Under the pieces are notes generated by a model, which saw nothing but the letters and a program-made list of their open reading frames with translations, was not told the origin of the DNA and ran no database searches. A stretch of 64,000 nucleotides of DNA from Desulfolutivibrio sulfodismutans DSM 3696 (GTDB lineage Bacteria > Desulfobacterota > Desulfovibrionia > Desulfovibrionales > Desulfovibrionaceae), in the NCBI RefSeq assembly GCF_013376455.1, contig NZ_CP045504.1:124001-188000 (forward strand), given 5' to 3'. Made by a program: the position numbers and the translations under genes. How positions within the stretch are numbered: position 1 is the stretch's first letter; every line of letters starts with the position of its first letter. Below are positions 1 through 8,757 of the stretch, piece by piece.

Positions 1-285
1 CGTGTGCGCCCCGGCCTTTTGGGCCAGCCGGAGTTTTTGCATCTCCATCTTGACGTCGTTGATCAAAACCGAGGTGCCGATATTGGCGTTGACCTTGATC
101 GTGGCAGGCTGTCCTACCACGGTGGGGATGACGCATAGATGGGCCGGATTGGCCAGAAGCACCATGCGCCCGGCGTCGATGCCGCCGGTCAGGGCGGCTA
201 CGTCGAGGCGTTCCGCCGTGGCCAGTGCGGCGGCATGGGTTGCAAGGAGTTGGGAAAGCGCCGTGTTTTTGCCGAGAATGCCCAT
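1..285 (-). CDS. thiC: phosphomethylpyrimidine synthase ThiC, N-terminal part (cut by window edge)
   Basis: ThiC is the radical-SAM enzyme that converts aminoimidazole ribotide to the hydroxymethylpyrimidine phosphate of thiamine. Only the first 95 codons are in the window. The frame begins at the ATG at 285, with AAGGA six to seven bases upstream, and runs off the left edge with no stop. The diagnostic stretch is KVNANIGTS at about residues 64-72, a hallmark of ThiC, preceded by a short alpha-helical leader and GQPATI. It is divergent from the TetR gene. I looked for a TPP (thi-box) riboswitch in the 5' leader (286-480) and found none. The partial length limits certainty, but the NANIGTS block is hard to explain otherwise. 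Confidence 0.8.
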   Translation of the reverse strand, partial: MGILGKNTALSQLLATHAAALATAERLDVAALTGGIDAGRMVLLANPAHLCVIPTVVGQPATIKVNANIGTSVLINDVKMEMQKLRLAQKAGAHT

Positions 286-435
286 GGGTGTGTGTTCCTT
301 TTGGCTGAGGTGTTCCTTGCTCGGTTCCTAGCACGTCCCGAAATGAAGCTCAAAGGGGTTGCGCGCCCTTGGGTCCGTTTGGGGCTGAAAAGACGTGGCC
401 GTGAGGTTTTCGCGTGTCCCGGCCGAAGGGATGAG

Positions 436-464
436 TTGACATCACGAACGCCTGCCCATAAACA
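436..464 (+). promoter_or_regulatory. sigma-70-type promoter of the TetR/RND operon
   Basis: A perfect -35 hexamer TTGACA lies at 436-441. About 17 bases later comes a weak -10 such as TAAACA (459-464), or CATAAA with shorter spacing. The -10 overlaps the first of two palindromes at 460-484, so a bound repressor would block polymerase. Confidence 0.5.
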
Positions 465-484
465 TTCGTTTCAAACATTTGTTT
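460..484. promoter_or_regulatory. probable TetR operator: two adjacent palindromes
   Basis: AAACATTCGTTT (460-471) and AAACATTTGTTT (473-484) are both AAAC-N4-GTTT inverted repeats separated by one base. They lie between the promoter and the start of the TetR gene, as expected for an autoregulated TetR-family repressor. Binding by the adjacent protein is inferred. Confidence 0.55.
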
Positions 485-500
485 GACGGAAGGAGACGGC

Positions 501-1205
501 ATGAGCGACAGCGGCAACGGCGAAGAAACGCGGATTCGGCTTCTGCACGCGGCAGGGGACATCTTTTCGAAGAAAGGCTACCAAGCCGCCACCATCCGGG
601 ACATCTGCCGCAAGGCCAAGGCCAACGTGGCCGCCGTGCATTACCATTTCGGCAGCAAGGAGCGGCTCTACGACGCCGTGTTGCGCCATGCCCACGAAGA
701 GGCCCTGCGCCGCTATCCCATCGATTCGGGCGTGTCGGAGGCAAGCCCTCCCCGGGAGCGCCTTTCGGCCTACGTCCGGGCTTTGCTTTTACGCATGCTC
801 TGCAAGGGCGAGAATTCCTGGCACAGCGCGCTCATGGCCAGGGAGCTGTCCGAGCCCACACCCATGCTGGGACGCTTCGTGGACCGCTCCATCATGCCCC
901 GGGTGGAAAAACTGCGTGAGATCGTAAGCGACATCCTGGGCTCGGGGGCCGATCCGGCCCTGGTCGCCCTGTGCGTGCAGAGCATTGTGGGCCAATGTCG
1001 CAATTATGCCGTGGCGCGGCCCATCCTGACCCGGATCTTTCCCGACCTGACCTACGACGAAACCGGCATTTCCCGCCTGGCAGAGCATATCGTCCGTTTC
1101 TCCCTGGCGGGCATGGCCCATTATCATGACCGGCAAGAGGATGGGCTTGGCCCCGATGCTGGCCATGCCGCCCCGTCTCATTCTGAAAACCACATGCGGC
1201 AGTAA
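501..1205 (+). CDS. TetR/AcrR-family repressor, CerR/CecR-like C-terminal domain
   Basis: A 234-residue DNA-binding regulator that probably controls the RND pump directly downstream. The N-terminal helix-turn-helix is typical of TetR (AAGDIFSKKGYQAATIRDIC, then a VHYHFGSKERLY recognition segment). The ligand-binding part contains MARELSEPTPML and a VDR-PRVEKLR-type helix, which resembles the DUF1956/CerR C-terminal domain of CecR (YbiH). I chose the ATG at 501 because GGAAGGAG (488-495) sits five to six bases upstream; an in-frame TTG at 483 lacks such a site. The adaptor gene follows after 27 bases, so the operon is regulator-adaptor-pump. The inducer is unknown. Confidence 0.85.
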   Translation: MSDSGNGEETRIRLLHAAGDIFSKKGYQAATIRDICRKAKANVAAVHYHFGSKERLYDAVLRHAHEEALRRYPIDSGVSEASPPRERLSAYVRALLLRMLCKGENSWHSALMARELSEPTPMLGRFVDRSIMPRVEKLREIVSDILGSGADPALVALCVQSIVGQCRNYAVARPILTRIFPDLTYDETGISRLAEHIVRFSLAGMAHYHDRQEDGLGPDAGHAAPSHSENHMRQ

Positions 1206-1232
1206 CACCCAAAACCACCCTGGAGAAGACTC

Positions 1233-2462
1233 TTGTCGACACGCGCCCAAAATACGCGCGCCCGGATACGCGGCGCTTTGTCGTTTCGGTCCCCCGTCCT
1301 GAGGGGCATGTTCGTGGCGATGCTTGCGCTTGCCGCGTGGTCCTGTAACGGCGGGGACAAGGCCGCCGGGCCGAAGGCCGCCCGGGCCGTCCCGGTGGCC
1401 GTGGCCACGGCCGTGAAAAAAACCGTCCCCGTGAACATCCAGGCCGTGGGCAATGTGGAATCCATGGCCTCGGTGTCGGTCAAGACCCAGGTGGGCGGAC
1501 TGATCATGGAGCAATACGTTGTCGACGGCCAGGACGTGGCCGAGGGCGACAAGCTGTTTCTCATCGATCCGCGCCCCTTCGAACTGTCCCTGGCCGAGGC
1601 TGAGGCCAAGATCGAGCGGGATCGCGCCCTGTTGCAGAATGCCGAGGAGGATCTCGCCCGCTACGCCCGGCTCAAGGAAAAAGACGTCATTTCCAAGGAG
1701 TCCTACGACCACACCCTGGCCCAGGCCCGGACCCTGCGCGGCACCATCAAGGTCAGCGAGGCCGAGCGCGACCGGGCCAAGCTCGACCTGGAATACGCCC
1801 ATGTACGCTCTCCCATCACCGGCCGGGTGGGGGCGATTTTGTTGCACAAGGGCAACGTCATCAAGGCCAACGATGACCGCGTGTTGGTGGTCATCAACCG
1901 CATCCGGCCCATCTACGTCTCGTTTTCCGTTCCCGAACGCTATCTGCCCGGGATCATGGCCCGCATGAAGGCCGGGCCGGTCACGGTCACGGCCCAGGCG
2001 GACGGGGAGGCGACGACAGAGACCGGGGTGCTTTCGGCCTTAAACAATACCGTGGACACCACCACCGGGGCCATCCGGCTCAAGGCGAGCTTCACCAATG
2101 CCGACGCCGCCCTGTGGCCCGGGCAGTTCGTACGGGTGACGATCGCCCTGGACCAGCGCCAGGGCGTGGTGGTGCCGACGCCCGCCGTGCAGGAGGGGCT
2201 GCGCGGCCCGTACCTGTATGTGGTCAAGCCCGACAACACCGTGGAACCGCGCGATCTGAAGATTTACGGCATTGTGGGCGGCGAGACCGTGCTCAACGAG
2301 GGCGTGGCCGACGGCGAGGTCGTGGTCACGGACGGGCAGTTGCGGTTGACCCCGGGGGCGGCGGTGGAGGCCAAGGGCGGCCCCGGAGCGGCCAAGGAGG
2401 CAGGGGCCGGGCCGACCGCCGCCAAGGCCGCTGAGACGCCCGGCAAGGAAGGCTCCAAATGA
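1233..2462 (+). CDS. RND efflux periplasmic adaptor (membrane fusion protein)
   Basis: A 409-residue adaptor of the AcrA/MdtA family that would link the inner-membrane RND pump to an outer-membrane channel. An N-terminal hydrophobic segment ends in WSC at about residue 38, which looks like a lipoprotein site but is not a canonical lipobox. The first biotinyl-lipoyl half carries VSVKTQVGGLI and VVDGQDVAEGD. A coiled-coil hairpin (residues about 115-185) and a second lipoyl half (HVRSPITGRVG) follow, then a beta-barrel. The start is a TTG with GGAGAAG upstream; an internal ATG at 1308 lacks good spacing. The end overlaps the pump gene by four bases (ATGA). No outer-membrane channel is in this operon. 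Confidence 0.9.
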   Translation: MSTRAQNTRARIRGALSFRSPVLRGMFVAMLALAAWSCNGGDKAAGPKAARAVPVAVATAVKKTVPVNIQAVGNVESMASVSVKTQVGGLIMEQYVVDGQDVAEGDKLFLIDPRPFELSLAEAEAKIERDRALLQNAEEDLARYARLKEKDVISKESYDHTLAQARTLRGTIKVSEAERDRAKLDLEYAHVRSPITGRVGAILLHKGNVIKANDDRVLVVINRIRPIYVSFSVPERYLPGIMARMKAGPVTVTAQADGEATTETGVLSALNNTVDTTTGAIRLKASFTNADAALWPGQFVRVTIALDQRQGVVVPTPAVQEGLRGPYLYVVKPDNTVEPRDLKIYGIVGGETVLNEGVADGEVVVTDGQLRLTPGAAVEAKGGPGAAKEAGAGPTAAKAAETPGKEGSK

Positions 2463-5400
2463 ATCCTTCGGCCCTTTTCATCAACCGCCCGGTGACCACC
2501 ACCCTGATCATGCTGGGGCTTTTGCTGTTCGGGATCATGGCCTACAACCGGCTGCCCGTCAGCGATCTGCCCAACGTGGATTTTCCCACCATCCAGGTCA
2601 CGGCCAACCTGGCCGGGGCCAACCCCGAGACCATGGCCTCGGCCGTGGCCACGCCGCTGGAGAAGGAATTCTCCACCATCGCGGGCATCGATTCCATGAC
2701 CTCGGCCAACAGCCTGGGGTCCAGCAAGATCACCCTGCAATTCTCCCTGGAACGCGACATCGACGCGGCGGCCCAGGACGTGCAGGCGGCCATCACCGCG
2801 GCCATGCGCCAACTGCCGTCGGACATGACCACGCCGCCCACCTACCGCAAGGTCAACCCGGCCGATCAGCCCATCCTGTACCTGGCCATTTCCTCGCCCA
2901 CGCTGAGGCTGTCCGACGTCAACGAATACGCCGAGACCCTGATGGCCCAGCGCATCTCCATGGTCAACGGCGTGGCCCAGGTCATGGTCTACGGGTCGCG
3001 CAAATACGCCGTGCGCATCCAGCTCGATCCCGAGGCCCTGGCCTCGCGGCAGATTGGGGTGGACGAGGTGAATTCGGCCATCAAAAGCGGCAACGTGAAC
3101 CTGCCCGTGGGCACCGTGGCCGGGCCCCAGCGCGAATACACCGTGCATTCCAGCGGCAAGCTCATGAACGCCGAGGCCTACGGACCCCTGGTGGTGGCCT
3201 GGCGCAACGGAGCGCCCGTGCGCCTAAACGAGGTGGCCAAGGTCTTCGACAGCGTGGAGCAGCCGCGCCGGGCCAACTGGTACAACTTCACCCCGGCCAT
3301 GGTCCTGGCCATCCAGCGCCAGCCCGGCACCAATACCGTGGGCGTGGCCCAGGCCGTCAAGGATCTGTTGCCCGAGTTCCGCTCCCAGCTCCCGGCGGCG
3401 GTCAACCTGGACATCCTTTTCGACCGTTCGGACTCCATCAAGGATTCCGTGGGCGAGGTGAAGTTCACCCTGATGCTCACCGTGGGCCTGGTCATCATGG
3501 TCATCTTCCTGTTCCTGCGAAACCTCACGGCCACGCTCATCCCGAGTCTGGCCCTGCCCATGTCCGTGGTGGGAACCTTTGCGGTCATGTACCAGATGGG
3601 ATTCAGCCTCAACAACATCTCGCTCATGGCCCTGACCCTGGCCGTGGGGTTTGTGGTGGACGACGCCATCGTCATGCTGGAAAACATCGTGCGCCACATG
3701 GAGCAGGGCAAGTCCCCGCTCCAGGCGGCCATGGACGGCTCCAAGGAAATCTTTTTCACCATCGTGTCCATGACCATCTCGCTTGCGGCGGTGTTTTTGC
3801 CGGTGTTGTTCATGGGCGGCGTGGTGGGGCGGCTGTTTCACGAGTTCGCGGTGACCATTTCCTCGGCCATCCTGATTTCGGGGTTCGTGTCCCTGACGTT
3901 GACCCCCATGCTGTGCAAGCTCATGCTCAAGCCCCACGGCCATGGGCAAAAGCACGGCCGATTCTACCGGCTCATGGAGAGCGTGTTCGAAGGCATGCGC
4001 CGCATCTACGAAAAAACCTTGCGGGCCACCATCAATCACAAGCTGCCGGTGCTGCTCTTCTCCTTTCTGCTGGTGGGGGCCTCGGTCTACCTGTTTCGCA
4101 TCGTCCCCAAGGGCTTCGTGCCCAGCGAAGACAACGGCGGCCTCCAGGCCGTGGTGGAAGGGGAGCAGGGCATCGCCATCGAGGCCATGGTCGGACACCA
4201 GAAAAAGCTCATGGACGTGATTTCGAAGGATCCGTCCGTACAGGCCTTCATGTCCGTGGTGGGGGCCGGCGGACCCAACTCCGCCGGCAACACCGGTCGG
4301 CTCATGATCCGCCTCAAACCCCGGGACGAGCGCCCGGACCACGCCAACGAGGTCATGCAGCGCCTGCGCGGCAAGCTGTCCCAGGTGCCGGGGGTGCGGG
4401 TGTTTCTGCAGAACCCGCCGCCCATCAAGGTGGGAGGCATGGCCACCAAGGGCCAATACCAGCTCACCCTGCAAAGCCCCAACATCGAGGAACTGTACCG
4501 CGAGGGCTCGGTCCTGGAGGAGCGGTTGCGCGGGCTGCCCCTGCTTCAGGACGTCAACAGCGACCTGGAGATCAAAAATCCCCAGCTCAACGTGACCATC
4601 GACCGGGACAAGGCCTCGTCCCTGGGGATTTCCGCCTATCAGATCGAGGACGCCCTGGCCACGGCCTACGGCAACCGCGAGGTGTCCACCATCTACGCCT
4701 CCAACAGCACCTACAAGGTCATGGTGGAGCTTGATCCGAAATATCAGGCCAATCCCGACGCGTTGGCGCTGCTCTACGTGCGCTCCAAGGACGGCAAACT
4801 GGTGACCATGGACACCCTGGCCAGTTGGACGGTTGCAGCCGGTCCACTTTCCGTCAACCATTCCGGACAGTTGCCGTCCGTGACCTTGTCGTTTAACCTG
4901 CGTCCCGGGGTGTCTTTGGGCGACGCGGTGTCGACGGTGGAGGATGTGGCCCGCCAGACGTTGCCTGATGGCATCAGCACCGCGTTTCAGGGCGAGGCCC
5001 AGGCCTTCCAGAGTTCGTTTTCGGGGTTGTGGCTGCTTCTGGCCATGGCCATCGTGGTCATCTACATCGTGTTGGGCATCCTGTATGAGAGCTTCATCCA
5101 CCCCTTCACCATCCTGTCGGGGCTGCCCTCGGCGGGCGTGGGGGCGCTTTTGACGCTCTACGTGTTCGGGGAGGATTTGAACATCTATGGGTTCGTGGGC
5201 ATCATCATGCTGATCGGCATCGTCAAGAAAAACGCCATCATGATGATCGACTTCGCCCTTGAGGCCCAGCGGGCCGGAAAGCTCGACCCGGCCCAGGCCA
5301 TTTTTGAAGGCGCGCTGGTGCGGTTTCGGCCGATCATGATGACCACCATGGCGGCGCTGATGGGCACGTTGCCCATTGCGCTCGGCATGGGGGCCGGGGC

Positions 5401-5572
5401 CGAGGCCCGGCGTCCCCTGGGCCTGGCGGTGGTGGGGGGGCTTGTGGTGTCGCAGCTTTTGACGCTGTACTTCACGCCGATCTACTACATCTACCTGGAT
5501 CGGTTCCAGTCGTGGCTGGGGCGGCTTTTCGGGCGCAAGGCCAAGGCGAAGGAAGCCGAGGCGGCGGGGTAG
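2459..5572 (+). CDS. RND multidrug efflux permease (AcrB/MdtB-like)
   Basis: A 1037-residue proton-driven transporter, the normal length for the HAE1 family. It has an N-terminal membrane segment (FINRPVTTTLIMLGLLLFG), two large periplasmic loops, and two blocks of membrane segments at about 335-500 and 860-1020. The proton-relay pair is visible as VVDDAIVMLEN with Asp401-Asp402, matching Asp407-408 of AcrB. It is translationally coupled to the adaptor gene. The second membrane block contains GLPSAGVGALLTL and GIVKKNAIMMIDFA, both family hallmarks. A strong terminator follows at 5601. Substrates cannot be read from the sequence; the NPSALFINRPV start resembles MdtB/MdtC more than AcrB. Confidence 0.93.
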   Translation: MNPSALFINRPVTTTLIMLGLLLFGIMAYNRLPVSDLPNVDFPTIQVTANLAGANPETMASAVATPLEKEFSTIAGIDSMTSANSLGSSKITLQFSLERDIDAAAQDVQAAITAAMRQLPSDMTTPPTYRKVNPADQPILYLAISSPTLRLSDVNEYAETLMAQRISMVNGVAQVMVYGSRKYAVRIQLDPEALASRQIGVDEVNSAIKSGNVNLPVGTVAGPQREYTVHSSGKLMNAEAYGPLVVAWRNGAPVRLNEVAKVFDSVEQPRRANWYNFTPAMVLAIQRQPGTNTVGVAQAVKDLLPEFRSQLPAAVNLDILFDRSDSIKDSVGEVKFTLMLTVGLVIMVIFLFLRNLTATLIPSLALPMSVVGTFAVMYQMGFSLNNISLMALTLAVGFVVDDAIVMLENIVRHMEQGKSPLQAAMDGSKEIFFTIVSMTISLAAVFLPVLFMGGVVGRLFHEFAVTISSAILISGFVSLTLTPMLCKLMLKPHGHGQKHGRFYRLMESVFEGMRRIYEKTLRATINHKLPVLLFSFLLVGASVYLFRIVPKGFVPSEDNGGLQAVVEGEQGIAIEAMVGHQKKLMDVISKDPSVQAFMSVVGAGGPNSAGNTGRLMIRLKPRDERPDHANEVMQRLRGKLSQVPGVRVFLQNPPPIKVGGMATKGQYQLTLQSPNIEELYREGSVLEERLRGLPLLQDVNSDLEIKNPQLNVTIDRDKASSLGISAYQIEDALATAYGNREVSTIYASNSTYKVMVELDPKYQANPDALALLYVRSKDGKLVTMDTLASWTVAAGPLSVNHSGQLPSVTLSFNLRPGVSLGDAVSTVEDVARQTLPDGISTAFQGEAQAFQSSFSGLWLLLAMAIVVIYIVLGILYESFIHPFTILSGLPSAGVGALLTLYVFGEDLNIYGFVGIIMLIGIVKKNAIMMIDFALEAQRAGKLDPAQAIFEGALVRFRPIMMTTMAALMGTLPIALGMGAGAEARRPLGLAVVGGLVVSQLLTLYFTPIYYIYLDRFQSWLGRLFGRKAKAKEAEAAG

Positions 5573-5600
5573 GGCTGGCCGCACGAATGAATCGACGGGC

Positions 5601-5640
5601 AAAGCCCCCCGGGCGTGATCGCGTCCGGGGGGCTTTTTGC
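5601..5640 (+). terminator. rho-independent terminator of the RND operon
   Basis: A 12-base-pair perfect stem (5601-5612 with 5625-5636, AAAGCCCCCCGG and its complement) has a 12-base loop and ends in TTTTT. It lies 28 bases after the pump stop codon. Confidence 0.85.
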
Positions 5641-5646
5641 GACGAA

Positions 5647-5683
5647 GCGCCAGAAGAACGATCTGGCGCTAATTTTAGATCGT
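5647..5683 (+). terminator. second terminator-like hairpin with a competing alternative stem
   Basis: GCGCCAGA (5647-5654) pairs with TCTGGCGC (5662-5669), followed by TAATTTT, a terminator-like arrangement. Overlapping it, ACGATCT (5658-5664) can pair with AGATCGT (5677-5683), so the two stems exclude each other. This may be a backup terminator; a switching role is only a possibility. Confidence 0.4.
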
Positions 5684-5899
5684 ATGGAGCATCATTTCCC
5701 ATCTTTGATCTTGAGGACATCCTTTACCTCTCCATGTCGCGTATGATAACTGCGACGACCAGAAAGGATTCGTGAGAACGTAAAGTTGCAAAGCGGTGGG
5801 TCTTTTTCGCTGAGTCCGGAGCTATGAATTTATATTCGGCACGATTTCTTGATATTATTAAATTGTGACGTATATTTTCCCCGTAGAAAGGGGATAGTC
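5684..5899. other. AT-rich intergenic stretch with a promoter
   Basis: Between the RND terminators and the small exported-protein gene there is no convincing coding frame. The base composition drops sharply in GC compared with the rest of the window, especially at 5770-5880. The only feature I can support is the promoter at 5849-5876. Confidence 0.5.
5849..5876 (+). promoter_or_regulatory. sigma-70-type promoter of the small exported-protein gene
   Basis: TTGATA (5849-5854), a 16-base spacer and TATATT (5871-5876), each one base from consensus. It lies 24 bases upstream of the ATG at 5900. Confidence 0.65.
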
Positions 5900-6253
5900 A
5901 TGCGAAAATGTATCACATTGGTGTCTTTTCTGACGGTATTTTGCTTATCTATGGCAGCAAGAATATCCTTTGCTGGAGATATCAGAGGTGAATGGCGCAT
6001 TCACTGGCCAAATAGAACTGTGAACAGCATGACACTGAAAGGGAATTTAGATGCGTTGTATGGCGTCTATATCGATGACGCGGGGAATTCATGCCTTGTG
6101 TTAGGATCTGGGGACAAACAGTCCGTCTCCTTTGTCATCCAGTGTGAGACATGGACGGCGAACTGCAAGGGAATGTTGTCGCCAGCGGATGTTCTCGAAG
6201 GTTCCTTCCATACCGATCTCGGGATGACCGGCAAATATCGGATGGTTCGATGA
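5900..6253 (+). CDS. small exported protein of unknown function
   Basis: A 117-residue protein with a clear signal peptide: basic start MRKC, a hydrophobic core, and a likely cleavage after SFA at about residue 25. The mature part of about 90 residues begins GDIRGEWRIHW and looks beta-rich, with repeated GxY/GxW strands and three Cys residues that could form a disulfide. I do not recognise a family. The ATG at 5900 has GAAAGGGG upstream; an in-frame upstream start at 5849 would fall in the promoter. The gene is AT-richer than its neighbours and uses codons such as ATA and TTA that are rare here, which suggests recent acquisition. Confidence 0.7.
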   Translation: MRKCITLVSFLTVFCLSMAARISFAGDIRGEWRIHWPNRTVNSMTLKGNLDALYGVYIDDAGNSCLVLGSGDKQSVSFVIQCETWTANCKGMLSPADVLEGSFHTDLGMTGKYRMVR

Positions 6254-6449
6254 TACGACAACAGGATATCTTTCAGCATATCCCCTCAGCCGGAAGGGCA
6301 ACGATAGCGGGGGAGGCTGGGTATGGGGAGAGCCCATATCCTCAGGGCGCGACCATCCTCTCACCCCGCCACTTCACCCGCATTCCCTTTCCCCGCGCCC
6401 CGAGACTTTGGGGTACGCGGCCTTAATACCCGCCAGCGACAAAGACAAG

Positions 6450-7232
6450 TTACTTCATACCGGCTGTCGGCGCGGATTCCTCGATACGCTCCAGGGCCGT
6501 GGAGACGGCCTGGGGCGAAATGTTCACCGACCCTGAAAACGGGGTGTTGATGTCGTAGATGAAATACATGCACGACAGGATAGTGAAAATGGCGATGCTT
6601 TCCACGACGTGTTTTCGCATGCCGTTTTTTGCCCCTGTCGCATTCAGTTCCAGGCAGATCCCGACAAACCCGATGATCATGATGATCCACACCGGCGGAT
6701 ACAGATTCCCGGACAGGGACAAGGCCCGCGCCGCGCGCAGTTTCGAAGACAGCATCAGCGTCGTGCCGAGTTCGACATAGAGGGAATTGTCTTCCTTGTC
6801 TCCCGGCTTCAAGGCGCGGAAGGCATCCCAGACCGTGTCGAAATGCTGCTTCGAAATGGCGGACATGGCGTTTTCCTTGTCCATGGACGGCCACTCGTCC
6901 TGCACGATGCTTTCCAGATATGCCGCCACGGCATTGCGAAACCCGCTGGAGTCGTTAAAATTGCGGGAGATGTAGCTGGCGACGAGCAGGGCGTTGGCCT
7001 CTTCGGCGAGGTTCATCTTGGCGGTGTTGAACGTGCTCCACAGGGTCACGATGCAAAATCCGATGAAAAAAGCATAGATCGAGCCGAAAAGGGAAAAGAT
7101 GGTTCCGCTGACGCTGCAGGCGGGTTTTCCTTCGGTAGCCCTGGCGACACGGTTTTTCAGGGCCAGATACATTGTGGGCACGGCAATGCTTATGCAGGCA
7201 ATCGCGCCGAATGTGAGCAGATAATTGAGCAT
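6450..7232 (-). CDS. bestrophin-like domain (DUF4239-type) membrane protein
   Basis: A 260-residue inner-membrane protein. Two hydrophobic segments lie near the N-terminus (LTFGAIACISIAVPTMYLAL and FSLFGSIYAFFIGFCIVTLW) and two near the C-terminus (PPVWIIMIIGFVGICLEL and ESIAIFTILSCMYFIYDI). Between them is a soluble helical region with AEEANALLVASYISRNF and a late DINTPFSG motif. This layout matches DUF4239 proteins annotated as bestrophin-like. The ATG at 7232 has GGAAGGA upstream; a GTG at 7253 is possible. Its role, perhaps ion conductance, is not established. It is about 60 bases downstream of the binding-protein gene on the same strand. Confidence 0.7.
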   Translation of the reverse strand: MLNYLLTFGAIACISIAVPTMYLALKNRVARATEGKPACSVSGTIFSLFGSIYAFFIGFCIVTLWSTFNTAKMNLAEEANALLVASYISRNFNDSSGFRNAVAAYLESIVQDEWPSMDKENAMSAISKQHFDTVWDAFRALKPGDKEDNSLYVELGTTLMLSSKLRAARALSLSGNLYPPVWIIMIIGFVGICLELNATGAKNGMRKHVVESIAIFTILSCMYFIYDINTPFSGSVNISPQAVSTALERIEESAPTAGMK

Positions 7233-7292
7233 GGGCAGCCGTCCTTCCCGCACAAAACGTCGTTTTGCCTGACACGCGCCGCAACCGGGAGA

Positions 7293-8438
7293 CTATCTGC
7301 CCGGCCGCCACACCTCTTTGACCGTATACGCCCCGCCCGTCACCGCGATGATCGACACGGCCTTTTTGGGCACGCCGCTTTTGCGGCTGTAATCGATCCT
7401 GCCGGTCACGCCCTCGAAATGCCGCGTGCCGCGGAGGGCCTGACGCAAGGTCTGGGTGTCGCCTTTTCCGGCCCGGCCGCAGGCATCGGCCACAAGCATC
7501 ACGGCGTCGTAGCCCAGGGCGGCAAAGGCGCTCTCCGGCGCCACGCCGTATTCGGCCCGGTAGTCGGCGATGAATTGTTGCACCTTAGGACGGGCGTCGC
7601 CGCGAAAGGTGTGGGTGGAGAAATACACGCCATGGGCCAAATCCGGTCCCGGAACGGTCGCCACGAGTTCGGTGTCGAAGCCGTCGCCGGACAGGATGGG
7701 CAGCTTCAGACCGGCCTGGCGAATCTGCTTCACGATCACCCCGGCCTCGTCCGGCACGGCGGCCACAAACACCGCGTCGGGCTTTGGCTCGGCCTTTTGC
7801 AGGCGCTCGACCAGGGCCGAAAAGTCCCGGTCCCCGGCCTTGAATTCGTCCGTCAGGACCACCTCGCCGCCCTTGGCCCGGAAACGCTTCTCAAAATAGC
7901 GGGAAAGCGCCGTGGTGAAGTCCATGGACATGTCGGTCCACACGGCGACCCGCTTCAGGCCCAGATCCTCCCGGGCGTAGTCGGCGATGGCGTGGGCCTG
8001 GTCGTCGTCGCCGAAGGGAACCATGAAGAAATTCGCGCCCAGCCGTTTGGGCAGGTCAGGAAGCGTGGCCCCGGAGGTGATGAAGGGCACGCCTTTCTCC
8101 ATGAAAAGCGGCGCGGCGGCCAGTACGAAATTCGTGTCGCCGTAGCCGATGCCCGCCGCCACGCCTGCGTCCAGGGCCTTCCCGGCCGCAGCGGCCGCCG
8201 CCTGCGGGTCGCTGGCGGTGTCGAAGACCACCAGTTCGATGGGCCTGCCGCCGACGCCGCCCTGGGCGTTCATGTGTTTGGCGGCCAGCTTCGCGCCGCG
8301 CAGGCCCGGGGTATCGATGGAGCTCATGCCGCCGGTTGTGTTGTACAGGGCGGCGACCTTTATGGGGGCGGCCGCCGCGGCACAGTGGGCGATGAGACAG
8401 AGGGCGCAGGCCAGAAGCGGGATACGCGCGATGGGCAT
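7293..8438 (-). CDS. ABC transporter substrate-binding protein, branched-chain amino-acid (LivK) type
   Basis: A 381-residue periplasmic binding protein of the Peripla_BP_6 fold. It has a signal peptide (MPIARIPLLACALCLIAHCAAAAA) followed by IKVAALYNTTGGMSSID, the usual first strand and ligand loop. Later landmarks are RGAKLAAKHMNAQGGVGG and YDAVMLVADACGRAG. No permease or ATPase genes of the Liv type are adjacent, so it either works with a transporter encoded elsewhere or acts as a sensor. The ATG at 8438 has an AAGGAGAG site upstream. The ligand is unknown, since this fold also binds urea, amides and aromatic acids. Confidence 0.8.
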   Translation of the reverse strand: MPIARIPLLACALCLIAHCAAAAAPIKVAALYNTTGGMSSIDTPGLRGAKLAAKHMNAQGGVGGRPIELVVFDTASDPQAAAAAAGKALDAGVAAGIGYGDTNFVLAAAPLFMEKGVPFITSGATLPDLPKRLGANFFMVPFGDDDQAHAIADYAREDLGLKRVAVWTDMSMDFTTALSRYFEKRFRAKGGEVVLTDEFKAGDRDFSALVERLQKAEPKPDAVFVAAVPDEAGVIVKQIRQAGLKLPILSGDGFDTELVATVPGPDLAHGVYFSTHTFRGDARPKVQQFIADYRAEYGVAPESAFAALGYDAVMLVADACGRAGKGDTQTLRQALRGTRHFEGVTGRIDYSRKSGVPKKAVSIIAVTGGAYTVKEVWRPGR

Positions 8439-8757
8439 GAGGCTCTCCTTGGTGTGGCGATTGCGGGGATATGTTCCCGCCGCCCTTTATCATACGGCCT
8501 GGGGAACGGGAATATCCCTGTGACGCCTGCGGTGTCATCCAGCCTGGGATTCCAGAGGGATGTTCCTCGCGGAATGGCCCTGGCGCCTGATCGCGACCGG
8601 CTTGGCCTGCGCCGCGGACGTCACATTCGGAAGCCCCAGAGGCCGGGCCATGATGTCGGAGCTCCTCTGATGACCAGTAAAACAAACCCCCCCTCCCGGC
8701 GAACCGGAAGGGGGGATGTGTACGGTGGAGACGGGACGCGGGAGCGCCCAGAACCCT
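8439..8757. other. intergenic region holding a terminator only
   Basis: 319 bases between the LivK-type gene and the end of the polar amino-acid ABC operon, both on the minus strand. Apart from the terminator at 8677-8715 I see several short imperfect inverted repeats and no coding frame or obvious promoter. Confidence 0.4.
8677..8715 (-). terminator. rho-independent terminator of the amino-acid ABC operon
   Basis: On the minus strand a 12-base-pair stem (8704-8715 with 8688-8699) closes a TTCG tetraloop and is followed by TTTGTTTT. It lies about 40 bases after the ATPase stop codon. Confidence 0.85.

Noticed and set aside
286-480. TPP riboswitch upstream of thiC
   Set aside because: The leader lacks the conserved CUGAGA and ACCUGAUCUGG-type elements of the thi-box.
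3224-5602. Very long open frame on the minus strand across the RND pump gene (about 790 codons)
   Set aside because: It is His/Gly/Arg-rich without domain motifs and mirrors the codon bias of the pump gene; a shadow frame.
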